24,470 nucleotides of DNA, taken from assembly GCA_002398825.1 (NCBI GenBank), contig DHBS01000009.1, forward strand, positions 1 through 24,470, given 5' to 3'. This DNA is from Syntrophomonas sp. UBA4922. Lineage in GTDB: Bacteria; Bacillota; Syntrophomonadia; Syntrophomonadales; Syntrophomonadaceae. Below are positions 6,675-15,060 of the stretch, one piece after another. Numbering within the stretch: the stretch's first letter is position 1; each line of letters opens with the position of its first letter. Made by a program: the position numbers and the translations under genes. The notes under the pieces are model-generated. The model saw nothing but the letters and a program-made list of their open reading frames with translations. It was not told the DNA's origin and did not search any database.

Positions 6675-9335
6675 TTACTTCTGTCCCAATCCCGCTCCAC
6701 TTATAGCCGCCTGGGCGGCCGCTAATCTGGCCACTGGTATCCGATAAGGGGAGCAACTCACATAATCCAGACCGATGATGTGGCAGAATTCCACCGAACT
6801 GGGTTCCCCGCCGTGCTCTCCGCAGATGCCCATAAGGATATCGGGCCGGGTCTTCCTGGCCTTCTCCACTGCCAATCTCATCAAGGATCCTACCCCTTTG
6901 CGGTCCAGTACCGCAAAGGGATTGTCTTTTAAAATCTTTTTATCAAGATACACCGGGATAAACTTGCCCTCCGCGTCATCGCGGCTGAATCCCAGGGTGG
7001 TCTGAGTCAAATCGTTGGTGCCGAAGGAGAAGAACTCGGCGTCCACCGCCAATTCGTCTGCCATTACACAGGCCCGGGGCAGTTCCAGCATAGTCCCCAA
7101 CATGTATTCCAGTTCTAAACCGGACTCCTGGCTTACCTCAGCATGCACCGCGGTAATTTCCTCTTTTAATATGGCCAGTTCGGACTGGTCGATGACCAGC
7201 GGTATCTCGATTTCCACACAGGTAGAGATGTTTTCTTTTTTCAACAACACCAGGGCTTCGAAAATAGCCCGCACCTGCATGCGATAGATCTCGGGGTAGG
7301 TAAGACCCAGGCGGCAGCCGCGATGCCCCAGCATGGGATTGGCCTCGGAGAGGCTATGTATTTTCTTGAGCAGATCTTCTTTGTCCAGCAGACGTCTGTC
7401 AGTGATGCCCTGATGTTTCATCTCCACGATTTCCACCAGGAGGGCTTCCCGGTCGGGCAGGAACTCATGCAAGGGCGGATCCAGGAGCCGCACTGTGACC
7501 GGATAGGGCGACATGGCCTTTAATATGCCATAGAAATCCTCGCGCTGGAAAGGCAATAGTTTGCGCAAGGCCTTTTCCCGGTCGGCCAGGCTCTCCGCCA
7601 TTATCATCTCCTGCACCACCGGAAGTCTGTCCGGGGCCATGAACATGTGCTCGGTGCGGCACAGCCCGATCCCGGTAGCCCCGAATTGGCGGGCTTTGGC
7701 CGCGTCCTCGGGGGTGTCCGCATTGGCTCTTACCGCCAGTCTTTTATGTTCATCAGCCCAGGCTAAAAGGGTTTCAAATTCTTTTGAAAGGGTGGGTTCG
7801 ATCATGGGAACCTCTCCCAGCATGACATTGCCGGTAGCCCCGTCGATCGTTATAGTGTCTCCTTCTTTGATGATCAGGCCGTTCACCGCGAAACATCCCT
7901 GGTCAGCATCGATCTTGATGGCTTCACAGCCGCATACACACGGTTTGCCCATACCTCTGGCCACTACCGCGGCATGCGAGGTCATGCCCCCCCGCGAGGT
8001 TAATATCCCCTGGGCAAATATGATGCCGTGAATATCGTCCGGAGTGGTCTCACTGCGCACCAAAACCACCTTGTCACCAGCCTCGCCCTGTTTTTGCGCC
8101 TGATCGGCATCGAACAGGACTTTGCCGCTGGCTGCTCCGGGAGAAGCCGGCAAGCCGGTGGCGATTGGCTCCACCTTGAAGCTGCTGTCTATCTGGCGGT
8201 GCAGGAGCTGGTTGATCTGTTCGGCGTCAACCCTCAATAATGCTTCTTCAATGGTGATCAGTCCTTCGTTGACCATATCCACAGCCACTTTGACCGAGGC
8301 TTTGGCGGTGCGCTTGCCATTGCGGGTCTGCAGCATATAAAGCTTGCCCTTTTCCACGGTGAACTCTATATCCTGCATATCGCGGTAATGGCGCTCCAGT
8401 TTCATGCAGGTGTCCACAAATTGCTGGTATACTCCGGGCAGCTCATCTTTTAATCTGGCTATGGGAGTAGGGGTGCGGATGCCGGCCACCACGTCTTCTC
8501 CCTGGGCATTGATCAAAAATTCTCCGTATAATTCCCGCTCCCCGGTGGAGGGGTTGCGGGTAAAAGCCACCCCGGTTCCGCAATCCAGACCCATGTTGCC
8601 GAAGGCCATGCTCTGGATATTTACTGCCGTTCCCAGTGAATCCGGGATCTTATTCAAGCGCCGGTATACAATAGCGCGCTGGTTGTTCCAGGATTGAAAT
8701 ACCGCCTCGATAGCCCGGGCCAGCTGTTCATTGACATCCTGGGGAAAATCAAAGCCTTTTTCCATCCTCACCAGGTTTTTGTAGTCATTTATAATGTTCT
8801 GCAACTCGGCCGCGGGTATCTCGTAATCGAAGATCAGGCTCAATTTGCGCTTGTATTTTTCAACGATATTGTCAAACAGGTGGTGCTCCACATCCAGGAC
8901 AACATTGCTGAACATCTGTATAAAACGCCGGTAGCAATCGTATGCAAAGCGCATATCCCCGGTTAATGCCGCCAGGCCCTGTACGGTCTGGTCGTTCAAG
9001 CCCAGGTTTAAGATGGTGTCCATCATGCCCGGCATGGAGACTGCCGCTCCGGAACGCACCGACACCAGCAAGGGATTTTCCCTGCTGCCGAATATCTTGC
9101 CGGTTTTCTCTTCCAGGGTCTGCATAGCTCCAGCAGCACCCGCCAAAAGCCCGGGGGGTAATTGCTCCCCTGCGGCCGCATACTCGTTGCAGGCCTCGGC
9201 TGTAATGGTAAAACCCGGAGGGACCGGAAGGTCTATCCTGGTCATCTCCGCCAGGTTGGCGCCTTTCCCCCCCAAGATCATACGCATGTCCGAGTTGCCT
9301 TCTTCAAACAGGTAGATATACTTTTTGCCAGACAT
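6675..9335 (-). CDS. ppdK: Pyruvate, phosphate dikinase
   Basis: Interconverts pyruvate, ATP and phosphate with PEP, AMP and pyrophosphate in the cytoplasm, supplying PEP for gluconeogenesis or running in the glycolytic direction. The 886-residue length is standard. Domain order is clear: N-terminal ATP-grasp (GGKGANLAEM; SVRSGAAVSMPGMMDT), central phosphohistidine domain with GGMTSHAA (catalytic H454), and C-terminal PEP-binding barrel ending in FFSFGTNDLTQ and GICGEHGG (catalytic C838). The TSRGGMTSHA context also contains the threonine (T452) targeted by the regulatory protein. Start at 9333-9335 chosen from GGGAGGG six bases upstream. It is the last gene of a unit with its regulator and a ccpN-like gene, and is followed by a terminator. 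Confidence 0.98.
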   Translation of the reverse strand: MSGKKYIYLFEEGNSDMRMILGGKGANLAEMTRIDLPVPPGFTITAEACNEYAAAGEQLPPGLLAGAAGAMQTLEEKTGKIFGSRENPLLVSVRSGAAVSMPGMMDTILNLGLNDQTVQGLAALTGDMRFAYDCYRRFIQMFSNVVLDVEHHLFDNIVEKYKRKLSLIFDYEIPAAELQNIINDYKNLVRMEKGFDFPQDVNEQLARAIEAVFQSWNNQRAIVYRRLNKIPDSLGTAVNIQSMAFGNMGLDCGTGVAFTRNPSTGERELYGEFLINAQGEDVVAGIRTPTPIARLKDELPGVYQQFVDTCMKLERHYRDMQDIEFTVEKGKLYMLQTRNGKRTAKASVKVAVDMVNEGLITIEEALLRVDAEQINQLLHRQIDSSFKVEPIATGLPASPGAASGKVLFDADQAQKQGEAGDKVVLVRSETTPDDIHGIIFAQGILTSRGGMTSHAAVVARGMGKPCVCGCEAIKIDADQGCFAVNGLIIKEGDTITIDGATGNVMLGEVPMIEPTLSKEFETLLAWADEHKRLAVRANADTPEDAAKARQFGATGIGLCRTEHMFMAPDRLPVVQEMIMAESLADREKALRKLLPFQREDFYGILKAMSPYPVTVRLLDPPLHEFLPDREALLVEIVEMKHQGITDRRLLDKEDLLKKIHSLSEANPMLGHRGCRLGLTYPEIYRMQVRAIFEALVLLKKENISTCVEIEIPLVIDQSELAILKEEITAVHAEVSQESGLELEYMLGTMLELPRACVMADELAVDAEFFSFGTNDLTQTTLGFSRDDAEGKFIPVYLDKKILKDNPFAVLDRKGVGSLMRLAVEKARKTRPDILMGICGEHGGEPSSVEFCHIIGLDYVSCSPYRIPVARLAAAQAAISGAGLGQK

Positions 9336-9364
9336 CACTGACCCTCCCAAATCATATTAATCCC

Positions 9365-10186
9365 TCATATGTTGCTGATCCTGCGATAATATATCTCCAG
9401 AATTTTGCTGGAGGTTTCCTCCACTGCCCGGTTGGTTACGTCAATCACGGGGCATCCCAGTTTCTTCATGATTCTATGGGCAAAATCCAGCTCTTCGTCA
9501 ATACGGCTGGGGTGGGCGTAATTGGCCTGCCCTTTCAAGCCCAGGGTCTTCAAGCGTTCCGTGCGGATATGATTCAACTGCTCGTGGTGTATGGTCAGAC
9601 CGATGACCTTGCCCCTTTCCGCTTTATACAGCTCCTCCGGTGGATTGACTTCGGGCACCAGCGGGACATTGGCCACTTTGATGCGTTTATGAGCCAGATA
9701 CATGGAAAGCGGGGTTTTCGATGTCCTGGAAACCCCTACCAGCACTATATCAGCCATTTCTATGCCGCGCGGATCCTTGCCGTCGTCATAGCGCACCGCG
9801 AACTCAACCGCCTCAATGCGCCGGTAGTACATTTCATCCACCTTGCGCAACAGGCCGGGCTCCCGTCGGGGTGCTATATGGCTGATCTGTTTAAAGGCTT
9901 CTATCATCGGGCTTAAGATATCCACGCAGGTTACCCCATAGCGTTCAGCTTCTTGACGGAGGTGTGCGGCCAGTTCATCCACCACCAGGGTGTAGGCCAC
10001 TAAAAAATGGTTGCTAGCGGCCTGATGCACCACTTCATCAAGGGTGTCACAATCCGAAATGTTGGGAACCCGTCTGATCTCCATGGTACCCGAATTAAAC
10101 TGGCTGGCGGCCGCCCGGACCACCATCTCAGCAGTTTCTCCTATGGAATCCGATACAATGTAAACCCCTGGCAAATGGTTTACCAA
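9365..10186 (-). CDS. PPDK regulatory protein (bifunctional Ser/Thr kinase / pyrophosphorylase)
   Basis: A 273-residue DUF299-type protein that, in characterised relatives, inactivates PPDK by ADP-dependent phosphorylation of the threonine beside the catalytic histidine and reactivates it by phosphate-dependent dephosphorylation. The opening VYIVSDSIGETAE and the P-loop-like GVSRTSKTPLS at 151-161 are diagnostic. The start is a TTG (10184-10186), six bases after a GGGGGGG run; no ATG fits. It lies three bases after the ccpN-like gene and 29 bases before ppdK, its expected target, which strongly supports PPDK rather than PEP synthase as substrate. The B. subtilis homologue next to ccpN is YqfL. 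Confidence 0.95.
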   Translation of the reverse strand: MVNHLPGVYIVSDSIGETAEMVVRAAASQFNSGTMEIRRVPNISDCDTLDEVVHQAASNHFLVAYTLVVDELAAHLRQEAERYGVTCVDILSPMIEAFKQISHIAPRREPGLLRKVDEMYYRRIEAVEFAVRYDDGKDPRGIEMADIVLVGVSRTSKTPLSMYLAHKRIKVANVPLVPEVNPPEELYKAERGKVIGLTIHHEQLNHIRTERLKTLGLKGQANYAHPSRIDEELDFAHRIMKKLGCPVIDVTNRAVEETSSKILEIYYRRISNI

Positions 10187-10189
10187 AGT

Positions 10190-10840
10190 TTACCCCCCCT
10201 CACGTCGTTTACCAGCCAGGTCGAGGAATAACCTGGCGATATTAGTTTTTGATATTTTCCCCACTACTTCCAGTTTCTCTTCACCCTCGTTGTTAATAAA
10301 ACACTTGACCACCGGCATGCTGTCTATTTCCTGCTCCACAATTTTCTTAATCGCATCCACCACGGTTTCATCCATGGTGGTAGTGACAATATTGGGCATG
10401 CGGGTCATGATCACGCTGACCGGCATCTTATGAATGTCTGCCTGGCCCAGAGTGGTTTTGAGGAAATCCTTGCGCGACACCACTCCGGTTAAGAAGTTGG
10501 AACTGTCCACAATGTAGATAGTGCCGGTGTCTTCAATAAACAGGGTCACAATGGCGTCATAGATGCTGCAGGTCTCTTTCATCACCACCGGGCGTGATTT
10601 TATGTCCTTGACCCGGTATTGATTGAGTATGCGGCGCATTTCATTTTCTACGCCTTCGGTTTTGTAGGTATAGCCTACCCTCGGTTTGGCTTCCAAAAAG
10701 CCGGACATAGTCAAAACCGCCAAATCAGGACGCAAGGCCGCACGGGTTACGGACAGGATCTCTGCGATCCTTTCCCCCGTAATAGGTTCGTGTTCTTTAA
10801 CAATCTGCAGGATTTTCTCTTGTCTCTCATTTAATTCCAT
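10190..10840 (-). CDS. ccpN: CcpN-like transcriptional repressor (HTH plus two CBS domains)
   Basis: A 216-residue regulator. Residues ~1-60 form a winged helix-turn-helix (NERQEKILQIVKEHEPITG...RPDLAVLTMSGFL). Residues ~80-205 are a CBS-domain pair (TCSIYDAIVTLFIEDTGTIY; SVIMTRMPNIVTTTMDETVV), which bind adenine nucleotides. In B. subtilis CcpN represses gluconeogenic genes and its DNA binding responds to ATP/ADP. Here it is directly upstream of the PPDK regulator and ppdK, so control of PEP formation is the obvious inference. The ATG at 10838-10840 is preceded by GGGTGG; this is a modest site. An AT-rich gap (10841-10935) with TATAAT probably holds its promoter. Confidence 0.92.
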   Translation of the reverse strand: MELNERQEKILQIVKEHEPITGERIAEILSVTRAALRPDLAVLTMSGFLEAKPRVGYTYKTEGVENEMRRILNQYRVKDIKSRPVVMKETCSIYDAIVTLFIEDTGTIYIVDSSNFLTGVVSRKDFLKTTLGQADIHKMPVSVIMTRMPNIVTTTMDETVVDAIKKIVEQEIDSMPVVKCFINNEGEEKLEVVGKISKTNIARLFLDLAGKRREGG

Positions 10841-10935
10841 ACGTGCACCACCCAATTATGCTATACTGTTTGGGTATTACGACATAAATTATATATACTA
10901 TATACAAGAAAAAAATCCTGTTTGGCAGACACTTT

Positions 10936-13008
10936 TTATTGTACTATTTTTGTGAAATCCGCCACTTGCTGACACAATTTGGCAATTTCATTAAGCAAAC
11001 CCAAACGGGCCTGTCGCACTTTGTCGTCATCCACCATCACCATTACCGCTTCAAAAAATTGGTCCAGGCTGGGGCGCAGGCTGGCTATCATTTCTATGGC
11101 GGCTTTATACCGCTGGTCTGCCATGGCGGCGGCAAAAGTGCCGCTGATATCCAGCAATTGCTGGTAGAGCGTCATCTCACTGGCATCGATCAAATTCTTT
11201 TCGTCAAAATCCACCTCGGGGTCGGCTTTGCGGGACAGGTTGTGAGCGCGGTTGAAGACCACCATCAAATCGGTGCAATAGGCCTCCGCTTTGGCGCCTT
11301 GAATGGCGTCTACCCGGGTTAAGATGTCGTACAGATCAGGGTTGGGCGCCGCCAGCACTGCGTCTATAACATCATATGAATAGCCTTTTTCCAGCAGAAC
11401 ACCGCGCATCCTCTGCCGGATGAAATCCATTAAATCCGCCGTGGTCTGCGCTGATGTGTTCTCCAGCTTAAAGGCCTTGAATCCCTGATAGGCCTGATCC
11501 AGCAGCCTGGTCAAATCCAGCTTCAACCGGGCCTCGAGGATGATATTCACCAGGCCGATAGCCTGGCGGCGCAAGGCATAAGGGTCCTGGGAACCGGTGG
11601 GTTTGATATTCAGGGCAAAACAGCCTACCAGATTGTCGATCTTTTCCGCCAGGCTGATCCCCAGTCCGGTCTGGGTAGCCGGAATTTTATCTCCGGCAAA
11701 ACGGGGCAGATAATGTTCGAGAATGGCATCCGCAACTTCCTGGTCTTCCTGGCTCAAAACCGCGTAATAACGCCCCATAACCCCTTGCAGTTCAGGGAAT
11801 TCATAAACCATGTTGCTCAACAGGTCGGCTTTACACAGAAAAGCGGCCCGGTCAAGTTTCTGCTCCGTACTCAAACCGGCCTCAACTCCGCAGAATACGG
11901 CCAGGGCCTGTAATCGCCCCACCTTGTCCAGAACACTTCCCAGACGCTCGTGAAACATCACATTGGCCAGACCGGGAACGAAGTCCTGAATCGGTTTTTT
12001 GGTGTCTTCACGCCAGAAAAACAGGGCATCTTCAAGACGCGCTTTCAACACCCGCTGATTGCCGGCGATGACGGTTTCCAGATCAAAATCGGTGCCGTTT
12101 CTTACCCCTATAAACCCCGGCAGAAGCTGGCCCTCCCGGTCAAACACCGGGAAATATCTCTGGTGTTCTATCATGGAGGTGGTCAGAACCTCGGCAGGAA
12201 CATCCAGGTAAGCCGGGGAAAAACCGCCGAAAAAGGCGGTGGGGTATTCCACCAGGAAATTCACTTCTTCCAGAAGTTCAGCGTTTTCCATAGGCTTTCC
12301 GCCTGCAGCCGCAGCGGCCTGTTCGACCTGCCGCCAGATCATCTGGCTACGCCGGTCCTGATCAAGGATGACATAATGGGCCTCTAATTGGGCGAAATAA
12401 TCCTCTACATCCTTTACCGCCAGGGGGCCTTGGGAAAGGAATCTGTGTCCGTAAGTGATTCTGGAACTGTCGATATTCTCTATAGTCAAGGGTATTACTT
12501 CCGAGTCCAGCAGACACAACAGCCAGCGAATGGGACGGGCAAAACGGGTCTGGTAATAACCCCAGCGCATCGAGCGCGGGAAAGGAATGGCCTGAATAAT
12601 CTCCGTCAACAATTCTGGCAGTATTTGCGCTGCAGCTTGGCCCTCTTCCCGGCGCACCGCGGCCACATATTCTACTCCATCCGCTTCGATTGTGGTCAGC
12701 TGGCTGATGTCGAACCCTTGGGAACGGGCGAAACCGAGTCCGGCCTTGGTGGGGTTTCCGGACTGATCGAAAGCCGCGCTTTTTCTGGGTCCGCGGTTTT
12801 GCACCACCGCATCGCTCTGCCGCTCAGCCAGGGATGGGATCAGCAAAACCAGGCGCCTTGGCGTACCCATGGTTTTAATCTCCCCGTGAGACAAGCGGTT
12901 TTCTGCCAGGCTTTTTACCGCCAGGCTGCGGAGATTCTCCAGGGTTTGAGTCATATAGGCGGAGGGGATCTCTTCCACTCCAATTTCCAACAATAAATCT
13001 CGGTTCAT
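10936..13008 (-). CDS. glyS: Glycyl-tRNA synthetase beta subunit
   Basis: The 690-residue beta subunit of the heterotetrameric glycyl-tRNA synthetase, needed for tRNA-Gly recognition. The N-terminus DLLLEIGVEEIPSAYM is the family signature, the motif FPRSMRWG near residue 140 is conserved, and an anticodon-binding DALR-like helical region lies at the C-terminus (MVVFNRAHNLSRK; ADQRYKAAIEMIASLRP). Length is typical. Its ribosome site (GGAGGTGG) is inside the last codons of glyQ, three bases of gap separating the genes, so the two subunits are coupled. It is controlled by the T-box upstream of glyQ. Confidence 0.98.
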   Translation of the reverse strand: MNRDLLLEIGVEEIPSAYMTQTLENLRSLAVKSLAENRLSHGEIKTMGTPRRLVLLIPSLAERQSDAVVQNRGPRKSAAFDQSGNPTKAGLGFARSQGFDISQLTTIEADGVEYVAAVRREEGQAAAQILPELLTEIIQAIPFPRSMRWGYYQTRFARPIRWLLCLLDSEVIPLTIENIDSSRITYGHRFLSQGPLAVKDVEDYFAQLEAHYVILDQDRRSQMIWRQVEQAAAAAGGKPMENAELLEEVNFLVEYPTAFFGGFSPAYLDVPAEVLTTSMIEHQRYFPVFDREGQLLPGFIGVRNGTDFDLETVIAGNQRVLKARLEDALFFWREDTKKPIQDFVPGLANVMFHERLGSVLDKVGRLQALAVFCGVEAGLSTEQKLDRAAFLCKADLLSNMVYEFPELQGVMGRYYAVLSQEDQEVADAILEHYLPRFAGDKIPATQTGLGISLAEKIDNLVGCFALNIKPTGSQDPYALRRQAIGLVNIILEARLKLDLTRLLDQAYQGFKAFKLENTSAQTTADLMDFIRQRMRGVLLEKGYSYDVIDAVLAAPNPDLYDILTRVDAIQGAKAEAYCTDLMVVFNRAHNLSRKADPEVDFDEKNLIDASEMTLYQQLLDISGTFAAAMADQRYKAAIEMIASLRPSLDQFFEAVMVMVDDDKVRQARLGLLNEIAKLCQQVADFTKIVQ

Positions 13009-13011
13009 AGT

Positions 13012-13923
13012 CTAACCCACCTCCTCTTCAGCCAATATGCGGCGACGCAGTTCAGGATCCTTGAGCAACGGATAGCCCAGGGCTTTGCGCTGCTTAAGAT
13101 ATTCGCCGGCCACGGTACGGGCTAAATTGCGCACCCGGGCTATATATCCGGTCCGTTCGGTGACGCTGATGGCTCCCCTGGCATCCAGAAGATTGAACAG
13201 GTGGGAGCATTTCAAAACATAATCATAGGCCGGCAGAACCAGATGATGCGCGGCCACATGAAGCGCTTCTTTTTCGCAGATGCTGAACATGGCGCTGAGG
13301 GATTCAACATCGGCTATTTCGAAATTGTAATGGGAGTGGTCGACTTCGCCCTGATGGTGCACGTCGGCATAGGTGATGCCTTCCACCCATTCAATATCAT
13401 ACACACTTTCCTTATTTTGAATGTACATGGCTATGCGCTCCAAGCCATAGGTTATCTCCGCACAGACCGGGTGGCAATCGTAGCCGCCGCACTGCTGAAA
13501 ATAAGTGAACTGCGTAATCTCCATGCCGTCCAGCCAGATTTCCCAGCCCAGGCCCCAGGCGCCCAGGGTGGGTGATTCCCAGTTGTCCTCTACCAGTCTG
13601 ATGTCGTGATGATCAGGATCTATGCCCAGGTCGCGCAGACTATCCAGGTACAGTTCGATAACGTTGTCCGGTGATGGCTTGAGTATGACCTGGTATTGAT
13701 AATAGTGCTGCAGGCGGTTGGGGTTTTCGCCGTAACGTCCGTCAGTCGGCCGGCGGGATGGTTCAACATAGGCCACATTCCACGGTTCTGGCCCCAGGCT
13801 GCGCAAAAAGGTAGCCGGATTCATCGTGCCGGCGCCTTTCTCCACATCATAGGGCTGCTGAATGATACAGCCCTGCTGGCCCCAGAATTTTTCAAGACGA
13901 AGAATGATCTCCTGAAAATTCAT
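13012..13923 (-). CDS. glyQ: Glycyl-tRNA synthetase alpha subunit
   Basis: The 303-residue catalytic subunit that activates glycine and charges tRNA-Gly together with GlyS. The sequence is highly conserved: EKFWGQQGCIIQQPYDVEKG at the N-terminus, MNPATFLRSLGPEPWNVAYV (class II motif region), SRRPTDGRYGENPNRLQHYY, and FTYFQQCGG. The start at 13921-13923 has GGAGGAG six bases upstream; the frame continues upstream through the T-box leader, which is not coding. Preceded by a T-box riboswitch and followed directly by glyS. Confidence 0.98.
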   Translation of the reverse strand: MNFQEIILRLEKFWGQQGCIIQQPYDVEKGAGTMNPATFLRSLGPEPWNVAYVEPSRRPTDGRYGENPNRLQHYYQYQVILKPSPDNVIELYLDSLRDLGIDPDHHDIRLVEDNWESPTLGAWGLGWEIWLDGMEITQFTYFQQCGGYDCHPVCAEITYGLERIAMYIQNKESVYDIEWVEGITYADVHHQGEVDHSHYNFEIADVESLSAMFSICEKEALHVAAHHLVLPAYDYVLKCSHLFNLLDARGAISVTERTGYIARVRNLARTVAGEYLKQRKALGYPLLKDPELRRRILAEEEVG

Positions 13924-13954
13924 TGGCAACTCCTCCTGTTCCATTAAATTAAAA

Positions 13955-13985
13955 CAAAAAACCCGCCCCTTAAAACAGGGACGAG
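13955..13985 (-). terminator. T-box-controlled terminator before glyQ
   Basis: On the minus strand CTCGTCCC pairs with GGGGCGGG (two G-U pairs) around TGTTTTAA, followed by TTTTTT. It competes with the antiterminator formed with the T-box sequence. Confidence 0.85.
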
Positions 13986-14180
13986 TATTATTACCCGCGG
14001 TTCCACCCTGGTTGGCTAAAAGCCCACCTCTGTTTTTTCGGGTTTTACTCACCTGGAGCGGTTTTCCTCCCGACGCTCCGGAGCGCCTTCCAAAGACTGC
14101 CCTGCCGGCTTCCAGCTGCCCCGGCTCTCTATAAAGACAGCGCTCTTTGTACTCTTCCCCATCCTTGCGAAATATGCGCT
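13955..14180 (-). ncRNA. Glycine T-box riboswitch of glyQS
   Basis: The leader holds the invariant T-box AGGGTGGAACCGCGGG (13994-14009), which pairs with the acceptor end of uncharged tRNA. Stem I features are visible upstream: AGAGAGCC and the GCTGGAAGCCGGC distal part, with CAAAGA/TCTTTG at its base. A GGC glycine codon at 14099-14101, followed by A, sits where the specifier is expected. GGAGCG...CGCTCC forms a further stem. Low charging of tRNA-Gly should allow antitermination and glyQS expression. The 5' limit is approximate. Confidence 0.93.
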
Positions 14181-14195
14181 TGAAATCATTTATTA

Positions 14196-14224
14196 AGTTT
14201 AACAACCGGCCTGGGCCTTGTCAA
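14196..14224 (-). promoter_or_regulatory. Promoter of the glyQS T-box transcript
   Basis: A perfect TTGACA (14219-14224) and TAAACT (14196-14201) are separated by 17 bases on the minus strand; a second TTGACA directly precedes the first. It lies in the recO-glyQ gap, so glyQS is transcribed independently of recO. Confidence 0.75.
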
Positions 14225-14286
14225 TGTCAACGGTTAAATTTAGCATTTCCCAAAAGTCCCGCAAATAAAACCGCACCATGCTTTTA

Positions 14287-15009
14287 TCAACCGTTGACAA
14301 TCAAATTTTTCTTCAGGAAGCGGATGGTATTTTTCATCACAAATCGCCGTTCCAGATGATACTCCAGGTATTTTTCCAGGAATTGCTCCAACTGCTCCAG
14401 GCTATGGGGATTGCTGCGCACCTTCTGCACCACCTGCGGAGATGAATTCAACAACAGGCGCAGGAGGGCCAGGTTGTCCGGCTTGATGACAATCACTCCG
14501 CCTTCTTGCCGGGCGCACTCCCGGCATAGCAGGCCGCCTTCGGCAAGCTTGAAAAAGCCTTCACCGACCCCGGTCGAACCGCAGCCCACACAGCGCTCCA
14601 GAACTGGAGTATAGCCAAGTTCAGCCAGCAAACGCAGTTCAAAATAACGCAATAAGAGCGGCGTAAGACAGCCTTCATCCATAGCCAGCAAGACTTGATG
14701 GGTGCTGTTAAAAAGGTTCGGCAGGGGGGCCCCGTCCATGAGGGTTTTATCCAGCAGCTCCATGATATAAATGGCTTGCATGGTGGAGAACAGCTCCTGG
14801 CGGACATTGCCGTAGAAATTAATCATTTTTCCCTGGGCAACAATATCCAGGCTGTGTCCCCGGGCCAGGTAGAGCTGTACATGGCAAAAGGGCTGCACCA
14901 GCGGCCGCAGGCTGCTGCCGGGCTTTTTAACCCCTTTGGCAATGACTTGGATTTTCCCCTTTACTGCGGAGAAAACGGTTACCAGTTTGTCGGCCTCCTG
15001 GTAATCCAT
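14287..15009 (-). CDS. recO: DNA repair protein RecO
   Basis: RecF-pathway mediator that loads RecA and anneals single strands. An OB-fold N-terminus (DYQEADKLVTVFSAVKGKIQ; AKGVKKPGSSLRPLVQPF) is followed by a helical domain with a four-cysteine zinc site (CVGCG...LLCREC). The coordinates use the first standard ATG, but this is probably not the true start. The frame continues upstream to 15060, and the added residues AGIILKS complete the first OB strand seen in RecO proteins. A strong GGAGGG (15052-15057) lies six bases before an ATA codon at 15043-15045, giving a 252-residue protein of normal length, whereas the ATG at 15007-15009 has no ribosome site. Either AUA is used, or an ATG has mutated or been misread. 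Fifteen-base gap after deoC to that ATA. Confidence 0.93.
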   Translation of the reverse strand: MDYQEADKLVTVFSAVKGKIQVIAKGVKKPGSSLRPLVQPFCHVQLYLARGHSLDIVAQGKMINFYGNVRQELFSTMQAIYIMELLDKTLMDGAPLPNLFNSTHQVLLAMDEGCLTPLLLRYFELRLLAELGYTPVLERCVGCGSTGVGEGFFKLAEGGLLCRECARQEGGVIVIKPDNLALLRLLLNSSPQVVQKVRSNPHSLEQLEQFLEKYLEYHLERRFVMKNTIRFLKKNLIVNG

Positions 15010-15060
15010 ACTCTTTAAGATAATACCCGCGCTGTGAAAATGTATGGCAAACCCTCCAGA

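Noticed and set aside
8404..8697. Plus-strand open frames opposite ppdK, dnaG, glyS, recO and others
   Set aside because: They mirror long, well-identified minus-strand genes, lack ribosome sites and show no recognisable motifs.
10905..10935. Possible terminator after glyS (T-run preceded by CTG-CCAAA-CAG)
   Set aside because: The T-run is good but the stem is only about three base pairs, so I do not call it.
13924..14205. 94-residue N-terminal extension of glyQ
   Set aside because: The sequence is the T-box leader and terminator; the internal start has an ideal ribosome site.
14287..14300. Near-palindrome TCAACCGTTGA at the recO stop as a terminator
   Set aside because: Short, centred on one base, no loop and no U-run.
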